Shown here in pieces: positions 1-6,546 of a stretch of DNA of 11,290 nt; positions within the stretch are counted from its first letter, which is position 1; each line of letters opens with the position of its first letter. The position numbers were made by a program, and so were the translations under genes. The stretch comes from Anaerolineales bacterium (GTDB taxonomy: Bacteria > Chloroflexota > Anaerolineae > 4572-78 > NAK82). Below the pieces are notes generated by a model that was given only the letters and a program-made list of their open reading frames with translations, was not told where the DNA came from and made no database searches. The stretch spans positions 1 to 11,290 of the forward strand of contig JAHELX010000005.1 of NCBI GenBank assembly GCA_024643945.1, written 5' to 3'.

Positions 1-1067
1 CCATTGCCTACTTGTGGAAGGAGATTGGCACCCCCTGCATCCACTTGCCGCAGACTCACCGGGTGGTGAAGCTGTTCCGGGCCGTGCTGGATGCGGTCGT
101 GCCGGGAGTAATCCTCATCAGCGAGACCAACGTGCCTCACGAGGAAAATATCAGCTACTTTGGCGATCCCCTGCCGGGGACAATTGGGACCGATGAGGCC
201 CAGATGGTCTACCAGTTTCCCCTGGCTCCCCTGGTGCTGCATGCCTTTCACACGGGCGACGCGCGCCGCCTGACTCAATGGGCCGCGGATTTGCATCTTT
301 CCCCCGAAGGGGGCAGGGAGATTCCAGCTTTAGCCACCTTTTTCAACTTCATCGCCTCTCACGACGGCATTGGCGTCATGCCCGCCAGGGGACTGCTCAG
401 CGAGGACGAGATCCAGGCCCTGGTAACGCGCACCCTGGCGCAGGGCGGGCAGGTTTCCTATAAGGCCAATCCCGACGGCTCGCGAAGTGTGTACGAGCTC
501 AATATCACCCTATACGATGCCCTCAATGATCCGAAAGCTCCCCAGCCGGACGTAGACGTGCGCCGCTTCCTGGCCTCCCAGGTGATTCTCCTTTCGCTGG
601 ACGGGGTGCCGGGCATTTATGTTCACAGCCTGTTTGGCTCGCGCAATTGCCAGGAATGCCTGGCCGAGACGGGGCGCGCTCGGTCCATTAACCGCGAGAA
701 ATTCCGCCGCGCCGACTTGGAGGCCGAATTGGGCGATCCTGATTCCATTCACCACCAGGTGTTCCAGGGGTATCTCCATCTGTTGCGCCAGCGGCGCGCG
801 CACCCCGGTTTCCACCCCAACGCTGCCCAGCGAGTGCTCTCTCTGCACAAAGCCCTTTTTGCCCTGGTCCGCGATGAGACCATGTTGTGCCTGGTCAATG
901 TCTCGCCAGACTCGCAGAGCATCCCGGTGGACTTGAAGGTGTGGGGCCTGCCTCCGGTCACCACCTGGGAAGATCTGATCGGGGGAGGCGTCTACCCTGT
1001 GCAAGGTGAGAACCTGCTCCTCACGCTGGAAGGCTACCAGGCATTGTGGCTACGACCGGTGCAATAG
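1..1067 (+). CDS. GH13_18-type sugar phosphorylase (sucrose phosphorylase-like), 5' truncated
   Basis: Partial gene cut by the window start; the frame is open from base 3 and ends at TAG 1065-1067. Family members cleave an alpha-glucosidic bond with phosphate, giving glucose 1-phosphate, in the cytoplasm. The visible part starts inside the (beta/alpha)8 barrel with YLWKEIGT and HLPQTH, just after where the nucleophile Asp (RLDA motif) should lie. The general acid/base Glu is in ISETNVPHEEN (codon 123-125) and the third catalytic Asp in ASHDGIG (codon 363-365). The later VPGIYVHSLFGSRN and GRARSINREK stretches are typical of this subfamily rather than of true amylases. Compared with the family as I recall it, about six extra residues (PLPGTI) sit between YFGD and DEAQMVY. 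Substrate (sucrose, glucosylglycerate or similar) cannot be read from this half. An 82-bp mobile element follows six bases after the stop. Confidence 0.88.
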   Translation, partial: IAYLWKEIGTPCIHLPQTHRVVKLFRAVLDAVVPGVILISETNVPHEENISYFGDPLPGTIGTDEAQMVYQFPLAPLVLHAFHTGDARRLTQWAADLHLSPEGGREIPALATFFNFIASHDGIGVMPARGLLSEDEIQALVTRTLAQGGQVSYKANPDGSRSVYELNITLYDALNDPKAPQPDVDVRRFLASQVILLSLDGVPGIYVHSLFGSRNCQECLAETGRARSINREKFRRADLEAELGDPDSIHHQVFQGYLHLLRQRRAHPGFHPNAAQRVLSLHKALFALVRDETMLCLVNVSPDSQSIPVDLKVWGLPPVTTWEDLIGGGVYPVQGENLLLTLEGYQALWLRPVQ

Positions 1068-1073
1068 TACGAG

Positions 1074-1155
1074 TACCCCATCACAGGGATTATGATATGA
1101 TATAGATTACGCCCATGAGGTCGAATCTAACTTATCAAAATCACTTTGATGGGGC
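1074..1155 (+). mobile_element. 82-bp MITE-like element, copy 1, with 5-bp target duplication
   Basis: Starts TACCCCATCA and ends TGATGGGGC. It is bracketed by a direct ACGAG duplication at 1069-1073 and 1156-1160. The two arms (about 1074-1111 and 1122-1155) form an imperfect palindrome; the outer CCCCATCA/TGATGGGG pairs exactly. It matches the reverse complement of 8623-8704 at 80 of 82 positions. It is too short to encode a protein. The 5' duplication begins two bases after the stop of the sugar phosphorylase, and the next gene's GAGGT Shine-Dalgarno (1169-1173) lies only 13 bases beyond the element. In RNA it would fold as a hairpin and could affect readthrough; that role is inference. 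Confidence 0.85.
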
Positions 1156-1179
1156 ACGAGAAAGGTATGAGGTATTGTA

Positions 1180-2154
1180 ATGGTGAGCGATCTCACTTTT
1201 AACGAACTCCTGACTCAAGCCGCTCAATTCTATCAAAGTGGGGAGTATGCGGAGGCGTTTGACTTAATCACCCGGGAGGCCGGCCGGTTCCCAACGGAGG
1301 CCCGACGTACTTACTTTTGGCGCGTTTGTATGGCATCGCTGATCAACGAAACGGAATTGGCCCTCCGATTGCTTGAGGAGGCAGTTGCGGCCGGTCTTTG
1401 GTATCCGGAGACACAATTGCGAGAAGATCCCGATCTGCTGTCCCTTCAAGGGGTGCCTCAGTTCGAGCAACTGGTGGAAGTTTGTCGCCAACGGCAAGCC
1501 GAGGCTCAGGCCCAGGCCGTCCCTACGCTCACTGTGCTCGAGCCGGAAGTTGGCTGCCGGGACGCTCTCCGGCCATGCCCGCTGCTCTTGGCACTTCACG
1601 GAAACAATCAGAACGTTGAGTCCTCCATCGGGTTTTGGCGTTCGGCCGTCTCCCGTGGATGGCTCTTGGCGTTGCCCCAATCGTCACAGGCCAGTGGGCC
1701 CGGTATCTACGCCTGGAACGATCGAGATTGGGCGCTGCGTGAAATCCAGGCACATTATGCCAGGCTTCGCGAGCAGTACGCCGTTGACCCGAATCGAGTA
1801 GTTGTCGCCGGGTTCTCAATGGGCGGCGAGGTCGCAATCTGGCTGGCTTTGACGGCTGCTATCCAGGTGCGGGGCTTTGTTGCTGTGGGACCAGGCGGAC
1901 CTTACATACAGGCGCCTGACAACTGGACCCCGCTCATTGAAGCTAGCCGGGAGCGCGACGCGCGTGGCTATCTCATTGTGGGTGAACAAGATATTTTCTG
2001 TTACAGTGGCACCCAGGCGCTGGCGACGCTGCTCAGTTTGCACGACATCCCGTACGAGCTGGAGGTGCATCCTCGTCTGGGCCACGAGTTTCCACCGGAA
2101 TTCGAGCAGAGCTTGGCGCGTGCGCTCCAGTTCTCAGGCGGAGTTTTAGCCTGA
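1180..2154 (+). CDS. TPR-like N-terminus fused to an alpha/beta hydrolase (esterase-like)
   Basis: Protein of 324 aa. Residues about 5-105 are helical and TPR-like (AAQFYQSGEYAEAFDLI, then ALRLLEEAVAAG), suggesting a protein-binding or regulatory extension. Residues about 130-320 form an alpha/beta hydrolase core: LLLALHGNNQN gives the oxyanion-loop HGN, GFSMGG carries the nucleophile Ser213, VGEQD supplies Asp271 and RLGHEF the catalytic His302. It resembles dienelactone hydrolase/phospholipase-carboxylesterase proteins; the substrate is unknown. There is no signal peptide, so it is probably cytoplasmic. ATG 1180 is chosen because GAGGT (1169-1173) sits six bases upstream. The stop overlaps the next gene's start by one base (TGATG), so the two are likely translationally coupled. 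No promoter of its own is evident beyond the 82-bp element upstream. Confidence 0.85.
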   Translation: MVSDLTFNELLTQAAQFYQSGEYAEAFDLITREAGRFPTEARRTYFWRVCMASLINETELALRLLEEAVAAGLWYPETQLREDPDLLSLQGVPQFEQLVEVCRQRQAEAQAQAVPTLTVLEPEVGCRDALRPCPLLLALHGNNQNVESSIGFWRSAVSRGWLLALPQSSQASGPGIYAWNDRDWALREIQAHYARLREQYAVDPNRVVVAGFSMGGEVAIWLALTAAIQVRGFVAVGPGGPYIQAPDNWTPLIEASRERDARGYLIVGEQDIFCYSGTQALATLLSLHDIPYELEVHPRLGHEFPPEFEQSLARALQFSGGVLA

Positions 2155-2924
2155 TGACGCTGCGCTTGATGACCTATAATGTTCTTGACGGCGGGGTAAG
2201 GCGTGAAGACGCCATTATCGAAGTAATCCGGGTAGTAGCCCCGGATGTGGTCGTGCTGCAGGAAGTGATGCAGCCGGTCGTACTGGAGCGGATCGCGGCG
2301 ACCCTGGACATGGGCCATATCTTAGCTCGGGGGCCGGAGTGGGGGCGTAAGGTAGGGTTGCTCAGCCGCTTACCCCTTGTGGCTTCCGGAAGCCAGCGTG
2401 TGTGGTGGGCGGGACGTCACTGCCTGGAAGCTTCCATCCAGCTTCCAGGTGGCCAAATGATTACGATTTATGGGCTGCACTTGACACCTTTCCATACGTG
2501 GTTCTTTGAGTGGTGGCGCGGCCAGGAGATCCGCGGGCTTCTTCGGCATATCCGCCAGGCCGCACCGGGTCCGCATCTGCTGGCCGGGGATTTCAATGCG
2601 ATTGCCCCTGGCGACCGGGCGAGACTGGACGGGGCGCCGCTTTGGGTCAGAGCCCAACTTTGGTTCCAGATGGGGCGCGTCTTGCGCCGTGCCCTCAAGC
2701 CACTGTTAGAGGCGGGTTATGTGGATTGCTTCCGAGCTTTGCATCCCCAGGAAAATGGGTTTACCCTACCGCCGTCTGACCCTGCTGTCCGGCTGGATTA
2801 CGTCTTTGCCGATCCGACCCTGAGCGCCTATTTGGGTGCCTGCCGCGTCGTCACGGAGCCTGAGGCAGTCAAAGTTGCCTCCGATCACCTGCCGGTACTG
2901 GCGGAGTTTGAGTGGTCGAATTGA
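2154..2924 (+). CDS. Endonuclease/exonuclease/phosphatase (EEP) family hydrolase
   Basis: Protein of 256 aa with all the core EEP metal-hydrolase motifs in order: TYNV with Asn9, LQEV with Glu37, GLHLTP with His109, AGDFNA with Asp146/Asn148, RLDYVF with Asp215, and SDHLPV with Asp244/His245. This Mg-dependent fold is shared by exonuclease III, sphingomyelinases, inositol phosphatases and many uncharacterised bacterial phosphodiesterases. No signal peptide is visible, so a cytoplasmic phosphodiesterase or phosphatase is likeliest. The segment around residues 110-125 (FHTWFFEWWRGQ) is rich in aromatics and might contact lipid or a hydrophobic ligand; this is inference. The ATG overlaps the stop of the hydrolase upstream, forming a two-gene unit. 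The specific substrate is not determinable. Confidence 0.88.
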   Translation: MTLRLMTYNVLDGGVRREDAIIEVIRVVAPDVVVLQEVMQPVVLERIAATLDMGHILARGPEWGRKVGLLSRLPLVASGSQRVWWAGRHCLEASIQLPGGQMITIYGLHLTPFHTWFFEWWRGQEIRGLLRHIRQAAPGPHLLAGDFNAIAPGDRARLDGAPLWVRAQLWFQMGRVLRRALKPLLEAGYVDCFRALHPQENGFTLPPSDPAVRLDYVFADPTLSAYLGACRVVTEPEAVKVASDHLPVLAEFEWSN

Positions 2925-2940
2925 GAAGGCTGGTGCGAGT

Positions 2941-2970
2941 CTGATAGCCCGAGGTAAGTTGTGATAGAAT
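2941..2970 (+). promoter_or_regulatory. Candidate sigma70-type promoter for the thiolase gene
   Basis: CTGATA (2941-2946) and TAGAAT (2965-2970) are separated by 18 bases, and the -10 is preceded by TGTGA in extended -10 style. The -35 matches consensus at 4 of 6 positions. A TTGACA at 2972-2977 follows, but no good -10 lies at the right distance. The leader would run about 140 bases to GTG 3118 and cross the palindromic repeat at 3028-3079. Weak call based on hexamers only. Confidence 0.3.
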
Positions 2971-3027
2971 GTTGACATAATAACTAAAGGGCCGTTTGCT
3001 AACCAGGCTTTGCACATTTCTCAAACT

Positions 3028-3079
3028 GGACGCAGATTTCTATAATTTAATCCGCGAAAATCCGCGTGAATCCGCGTCC
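3028..3079. repeat. 52-bp palindromic element with three ATCCGCG units at 10-bp period
   Basis: The ends pair as an inverted repeat: GGACGCAGATT (3028-3038) against AATCCGCGTCC (3069-3079), 10 of 11 matching. ATCCGCG occurs exactly three times at 3050, 3060 and 3070, a strict 10-base spacing of about one DNA helical turn. An AT-rich core (TATAATTTAA) lies between. From memory, similar ATCCGCG-rich units are scattered in gaps of several bacterial genomes. It lies in the 5' leader region of the thiolase gene. Confidence 0.65.
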
Positions 3080-3117
3080 TAAATAAAAATGGCCAGAGTC
3101 GAGGCTAAAGGAGCGAA

Positions 3118-4269
3118 GTGATTAGAGACGTCGTCATCGTTCAGGCGGTGCGCACCGCCGTGGGGCGGGGCAGAGAAAACGGCGCATTGCACGGGATTCA
3201 TCCGGTGGACCTGCTGGCTCGGGTATTGCGTGAGCTGGTTGACCGGGCGGGGATTGAGCCAGGCTTGGTCGAGGATGTCATTACCGGGTGCGTGACACCC
3301 ACAGGGGAGCAGGGGGCCAACATCAGCCGTCTGGCTGCTCTCTACGCCGGGTTCCCGGCCGAGGTGCCGGCCGTGCAGCTCAATCGCATGTGCGGCTCCA
3401 GCCAGCAAGCAGTCCACTTTGCCAGCCAGGCCATTGCCGTCGGCGATATGGATGTGGTCGTCGCCGCTGGTGTGGAGATGATGAGCCGGGTGCCGATGGG
3501 CTCCGATTGGGCTCTCAACACCCTGCCCGAAGACTTCCCCTATCCATTGGTCCACCAGGGCATCTCGGCCGAGATGATGGCCGAGAAATGGGGCCTCAGC
3601 CGCCAGGCACTGGATCGGTACAGCTACGAAAGCCACCTCAAGGCAGCACAGGCGACGATGGCAGGGCACTTCAAGCAAGAAATCCTGCCCATTGAAGTGA
3701 CCGTGGATGGCAAGACAAAAGTATTCGACGTAGATGAGGGCATCCGCTTTAAGCCCGATTTGGAGAAGATGGCGGCCCTCAAGCCGGTCTTCAAAGAGGA
3801 TGGGGTGATCACCGCCGGGAATTCCAGCCAGATTTCCGACGGTGCGGCGGCGCTGTTGCTGATGTCGGCCGATAAGGCGGCGGAACTGGGTTTGAAGCCC
3901 ATGGCGCGCGTCTTAGCTCGGTCCGTCGTCGGCGTGGACCCGGTACTGATGCTGAGCGGTCCCATCCCCGTTACCCAAAAGGTGCTGGCCAGGGCTGGCC
4001 TGACTATCGGCGACATGGACGCCATCGAAATCAACGAAGCCTTCGCCAGCGTGGTGCTGGCCTGGGCGCAGGAGCTCGAACCACCCATGGAGCGGGTCAA
4101 TATGCAGGGGGGCGCCATCGCCCTGGGACATCCGCTGGGCTGTACCGGCGCCAAGCTAATGACCACTCTGGTCCACACGTTAGAGCGCATCGGCGGGCGC
4201 TATGGCCTGCAGACTATGTGTATCGGTCACGGGATGGCTACGGCCACGATTCTGGAGCGTCAAACGTGA
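3118..4269 (+). CDS. Acetyl-CoA C-acyltransferase (thiolase)
   Basis: Protein of 383 aa, usual thiolase length. It catalyses thiolytic cleavage of 3-ketoacyl-CoA (or the reverse Claisen condensation of two acetyl-CoA) in the cytoplasm. Catalytic residues are all present: nucleophile Cys92 in NRMCGSS, Asn306-Glu307 in NEAF, His338 in GGAIALGHPLG, and the acid/base Cys368 in CIGHGM. The overall pattern and the ATILER ending fit degradative FadA-type enzymes better than biosynthetic ones. The usual CxGGG motif reads CIGHG. Start GTG 3118 is supported by AAAGGAG (3107-3113) four bases upstream. The final Arg-Gln-Thr codons and the TGA lie in a 7-bp repeat array, so the C-terminus is supplied by that element. 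The acyl-CoA dehydrogenase downstream suggests a shared acyl-CoA degradation route. Confidence 0.93.
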   Translation: MIRDVVIVQAVRTAVGRGRENGALHGIHPVDLLARVLRELVDRAGIEPGLVEDVITGCVTPTGEQGANISRLAALYAGFPAEVPAVQLNRMCGSSQQAVHFASQAIAVGDMDVVVAAGVEMMSRVPMGSDWALNTLPEDFPYPLVHQGISAEMMAEKWGLSRQALDRYSYESHLKAAQATMAGHFKQEILPIEVTVDGKTKVFDVDEGIRFKPDLEKMAALKPVFKEDGVITAGNSSQISDGAAALLLMSADKAAELGLKPMARVLARSVVGVDPVLMLSGPIPVTQKVLARAGLTIGDMDAIEINEAFASVVLAWAQELEPPMERVNMQGGAIALGHPLGCTGAKLMTTLVHTLERIGGRYGLQTMCIGHGMATATILERQT

Positions 4270-4417
4270 AACGTGAAGCGTCAAACGTGAAACGTAAAAC
4301 GTCAAACGTGAAGCGTAAAGCGTGAAACGCAAAAACGTGACGAACGCCTCAGATAACGTCTCGCTCGTGTCTTCACGTTTTACGTTTCACGTTTGACGTT
4401 TCACGTTTCACGTTTCA
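4258..4417. repeat. Heptad-repeat element with 41-bp inverted arms
   Basis: The left part is eleven 7-bp units of CGTNAAR type (CGTGAAA, CGTCAAA, CGTAAAA variants) at 4258-4334. The right part is the complementary series (TTTCACG, TTTGACG, TTTTACG) at about 4371-4417. Arms 4262-4302 and 4375-4415 are inverted repeats matching at 40 of 41 bases, around a 72-base loop region. The single-stranded form would make a very stable hairpin. It fills the gap between thiolase and acyl-CoA dehydrogenase; the first units encode the last thiolase codons and stop. AAGGAGG of the next gene (4421-4427) lies just past the right arm. It might block or terminate readthrough, although a T-run does not follow. Confidence 0.9.
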
Positions 4418-4435
4418 AAAAAGGAGGCAATTACG

Positions 4436-6157
4436 ATGAACCCCAACGAGTCACGTCAATTGCTCCGAGATTGGCTCGACGGCAAGCCGGCCAATTTCTT
4501 TGAAAGCGCGCAGAACCTGCAGAATGTACTGCGTATGTATCTGGGCTCAGAGAAGTTCGAGGAGATACGGCCGGCTCTGCTGGAGTTCGGCCAGAGGTGT
4601 GCTACGGTCATTGACCCGGCGGCGATTCTCAACGACCGCATCGGCAACCATCCGCAGTTGGATGGCTGGAGTGACATCGGCGAGCGGACGGAGGAGATCC
4701 AATTTCACCCCAGCTATCACACTGCCGGGCGACCGGCTTATGAGTCGGGTATACTGGCCTTGCAGGCCGAGCCCGGCCACGCTATGGAGCAGGCGGCCTA
4801 CTTTTTCTTGTTAGCCCACTGCGGTGAGATGGGCCACGCCTGCCCCATCGCCTGCACCTCGGGCATGATCCGCGCCTTGCAGTACAAGGGCAACGATGCA
4901 CTGAAAGAAAAGTACCTGCCGCCGCTGCTCGATCCCAACTACGACACGCATCAGATCGCCGCCCAGTTTATCACTGAAGTGCAGGGCGGCTCCGATGTGG
5001 GAGCCAACGCCTGCGTCGCCGCCCCGATTGAGGATCAGCCTGGGGCATGGCGCATCAACGGCGAGAAGTGGTTTTGCTCCGTCGCCAATGCCGATCAATT
5101 CCTGGTCAGCGCCCGGCCGCTCGGGGCTGTGAGCGGCACCAAGGGGCTGGGCGTCTTCCTGGTGCCGCGTCGCCTGGAGGACGGCTCGGTGAATGGGGTC
5201 CACATCCGGCGGCTGAAGGACAAATTCGGCACGCGCACGATGGCTACCGCCGAGATGGACTTCGTGGACGCCGTTGGCTATCAAATCGGCGCGGTTGACG
5301 AGGGCTTCAAGATCATCATTGAGATGGTGCTGAACGTCTCGCGCTGGCTCAACTCCGTAGGCTCGGTGGCGCTGACCCAGCGCTCGCTGATCGAGGCCTG
5401 GACCTTTGCTCGGCACCGGCCGGCCTTTGGCGTATCCATCTTCGGGTACCCATTGGTGCAGGAGGCACTGGCCGAGATCAAGGCCGAGGTTTACGCCGGG
5501 ATGGCTTCCACCTTCCGGCTGTCGCACCTGGTTGACCGCCTCGATACCGGCCAGGCGACGAAACAAGAGCGAAGCGTTTACCGGCTGCTGGTGAACATCA
5601 ACAAATATTGGACCTCTATCGCCGCCTCGTTCGCCATCCGGCGGGCGCAGGAAGTGTTCGGTGGCAACGGGGCGGTGGAGAGTTTCAGCGTGGTGCCGCG
5701 CCTGTACCGTGACTCGGTCGTCTTTGAAAGCTGGGAAGGGAGTCACAACGTCCTCTGTTTGCAGGTGATGCGGGATGTGCTCAAGTATCGCTTCCACGCA
5801 GATTACTTCGACTACATCGCCGCCCAGTTGGACTCGGTGACGCGGGCGGAGCTAATGAGCTCCCAGGGGGCGTGTATCGAGGCGATGGAGCGTGTCCGGG
5901 GACGGCTGGAGCGGGTTCTGGGTGGAAGTCCAGACTTGGCCCAGACCCACATCCGGCGTGGGGTGGACGAGATGGCGACGCTGATGGGGGCGGCCTGCCT
6001 GCTGGCCGAGGCAGAGTGGGAGCTATCCCGGGGCATCAAGACGGATAAGCTTGATGTGCTCCAGTTCTACCTCAACCGGCACCTGGTCCCTGGCTACGAC
6101 CCGCTGGACGACCCGGATTACCGTCCCCGTCTGGCGCGGATTTGTGCCGCGCTCTAA
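4436..6157 (+). CDS. AidB-like acyl-CoA dehydrogenase
   Basis: Protein of 573 aa, a flavin-dependent acyl-CoA dehydrogenase that would introduce the alpha,beta double bond into an acyl-CoA and pass electrons to ETF. The length, an N-terminal extension of about 90 residues and a C-terminal tail of about 120 residues place it with AidB-like and long acyl-CoA dehydrogenases rather than the 380-aa short/medium class. Key stretches are FITEVQGGSDVGAN (residues 178-191, FAD/substrate loop), GEKWFCSVANAD (209-220), RLKDKFGTRTM (259-269) and FESWEGSHNVLCL (430-442), where Glu434 is at the catalytic-base position. QEVFGGNGAVE (405-415) is the conserved FAD-contact region. AAGGAGG (4421-4427) lies eight bases before the ATG. 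The thiolase upstream supports beta-oxidation or branched-chain acyl-CoA breakdown; chain preference is unknown, and an AidB-like DNA-damage role cannot be excluded. Confidence 0.9.
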   Translation: MNPNESRQLLRDWLDGKPANFFESAQNLQNVLRMYLGSEKFEEIRPALLEFGQRCATVIDPAAILNDRIGNHPQLDGWSDIGERTEEIQFHPSYHTAGRPAYESGILALQAEPGHAMEQAAYFFLLAHCGEMGHACPIACTSGMIRALQYKGNDALKEKYLPPLLDPNYDTHQIAAQFITEVQGGSDVGANACVAAPIEDQPGAWRINGEKWFCSVANADQFLVSARPLGAVSGTKGLGVFLVPRRLEDGSVNGVHIRRLKDKFGTRTMATAEMDFVDAVGYQIGAVDEGFKIIIEMVLNVSRWLNSVGSVALTQRSLIEAWTFARHRPAFGVSIFGYPLVQEALAEIKAEVYAGMASTFRLSHLVDRLDTGQATKQERSVYRLLVNINKYWTSIAASFAIRRAQEVFGGNGAVESFSVVPRLYRDSVVFESWEGSHNVLCLQVMRDVLKYRFHADYFDYIAAQLDSVTRAELMSSQGACIEAMERVRGRLERVLGGSPDLAQTHIRRGVDEMATLMGAACLLAEAEWELSRGIKTDKLDVLQFYLNRHLVPGYDPLDDPDYRPRLARICAAL

Positions 6158-6320
6158 GATATGAAAGATCGAGTTTGTAAATAGATGTGAAGGGTGAAGT
6201 TATGTGCCCAGTCTTCAGCGTACTGCCGGGCGGACTGAGGAACTTGAGAGGTTTACGAGGATGAATTTCTCTGTCAAGCACTTCGTGACAAAAAGTTGAC
6301 AAAAACTCAACCGACCCATG

Positions 6321-6350
6321 CAAAACGCCCGCCGGACTTTCCGGCGGGCG
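6321..6350 (-). terminator. Rho-independent terminator of the tRNA-Leu gene
   Basis: A perfect 10-bp GC-rich stem (6326-6335 with 6341-6350) encloses a 5-base loop and is followed on the minus strand by TTTT (6322-6325). It begins one base beyond the discriminator base of the tRNA. On the + strand no T-run follows, so it should act only for minus-strand transcripts. Confidence 0.85.
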
Positions 6351-6351
6351 A

Positions 6352-6434
6352 TGCCCCGGAGTGGACTCGAACCACCACGCCCGTCAGGGCACAGGCCCTC
6401 AACCTGCCGCGTATGCCAATTCCGCCACCGGGGC
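6352..6434 (-). tRNA. tRNA-Leu (anticodon GAG)
   Basis: An 83-nt class II tRNA. The acceptor stem GCCCCGG pairs with CCGGGGC, with discriminator A at 6352. The D arm is GCGGAATTGGCATACGC, the anticodon loop TTGAGGG gives GAG (bases 6398-6400), reading CUC/CUU leucine codons, and the long variable arm GCCC-TGAC-GGGC is typical of tRNA-Leu. The T loop is TTCGAGT. The 3' CCA is not encoded and must be added enzymatically. A promoter sits directly upstream and a terminator directly downstream, so it is an independent single-gene unit. Confidence 0.97.
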
Positions 6435-6446
6435 GACTTGCATAAT

Positions 6447-6476
6447 ATTATACATTAGGACATGAGACCTTGTCAA
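6447..6476 (-). promoter_or_regulatory. Consensus promoter of tRNA-Leu
   Basis: On the minus strand there is TTGACA (6471-6476), an 18-base spacer and TATAAT (6447-6452); both hexamers are perfect sigma70 consensus. Only 12 bases separate the -10 from the tRNA 5' end, so the primary transcript has almost no leader. The -35 abuts a run of six T (6475-6480 on the minus strand) that belongs to the tail of the gene upstream. Confidence 0.85.
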
Positions 6477-6546
6477 AAAAGGCGACGTAATCAGAAGTCT
6501 TACTGACTACCCCGGCCCGCTCGGGGCAGCCGGGGCGGGCTGATTA
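6474..6546 (-). terminator. Probable terminator of the Tudor-domain gene
   Basis: On the minus strand the stop codon region TAATCAG (6540-6546) pairs with CTGATTA (6488-6494), enclosing an inner GC stem, CCCCGGC (6510-6516) with GCCGGGG (6529-6535). A T-run (6475-6480) follows seven bases past the outer stem. The nested hairpins and T-run suggest termination, but the gap before the T-run is longer than in a classic site. Confidence 0.5.

Noticed and set aside
3041..3046. TATAAT as thiolase -10 box
   Set aside because: It lies inside the palindromic repeat and has no acceptable -35 at 16-18 bases.
4258..4417. CRISPR-like repeat array
   Set aside because: The period is 7 bp with no spacers and the two halves are inverted, unlike CRISPR.
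4811..5797. Long minus-strand open frame (328 codons) opposite the acyl-CoA dehydrogenase
   Set aside because: It is antisense to a well-conserved enzyme, its translation has no recognisable motif, and long antisense frames are expected in GC-rich genes.
6158..6320. Possible gene or RNA after the acyl-CoA dehydrogenase
   Set aside because: No frame with start signal, no stable hairpin with T-run and no known RNA motif were seen; treated as plain gap.
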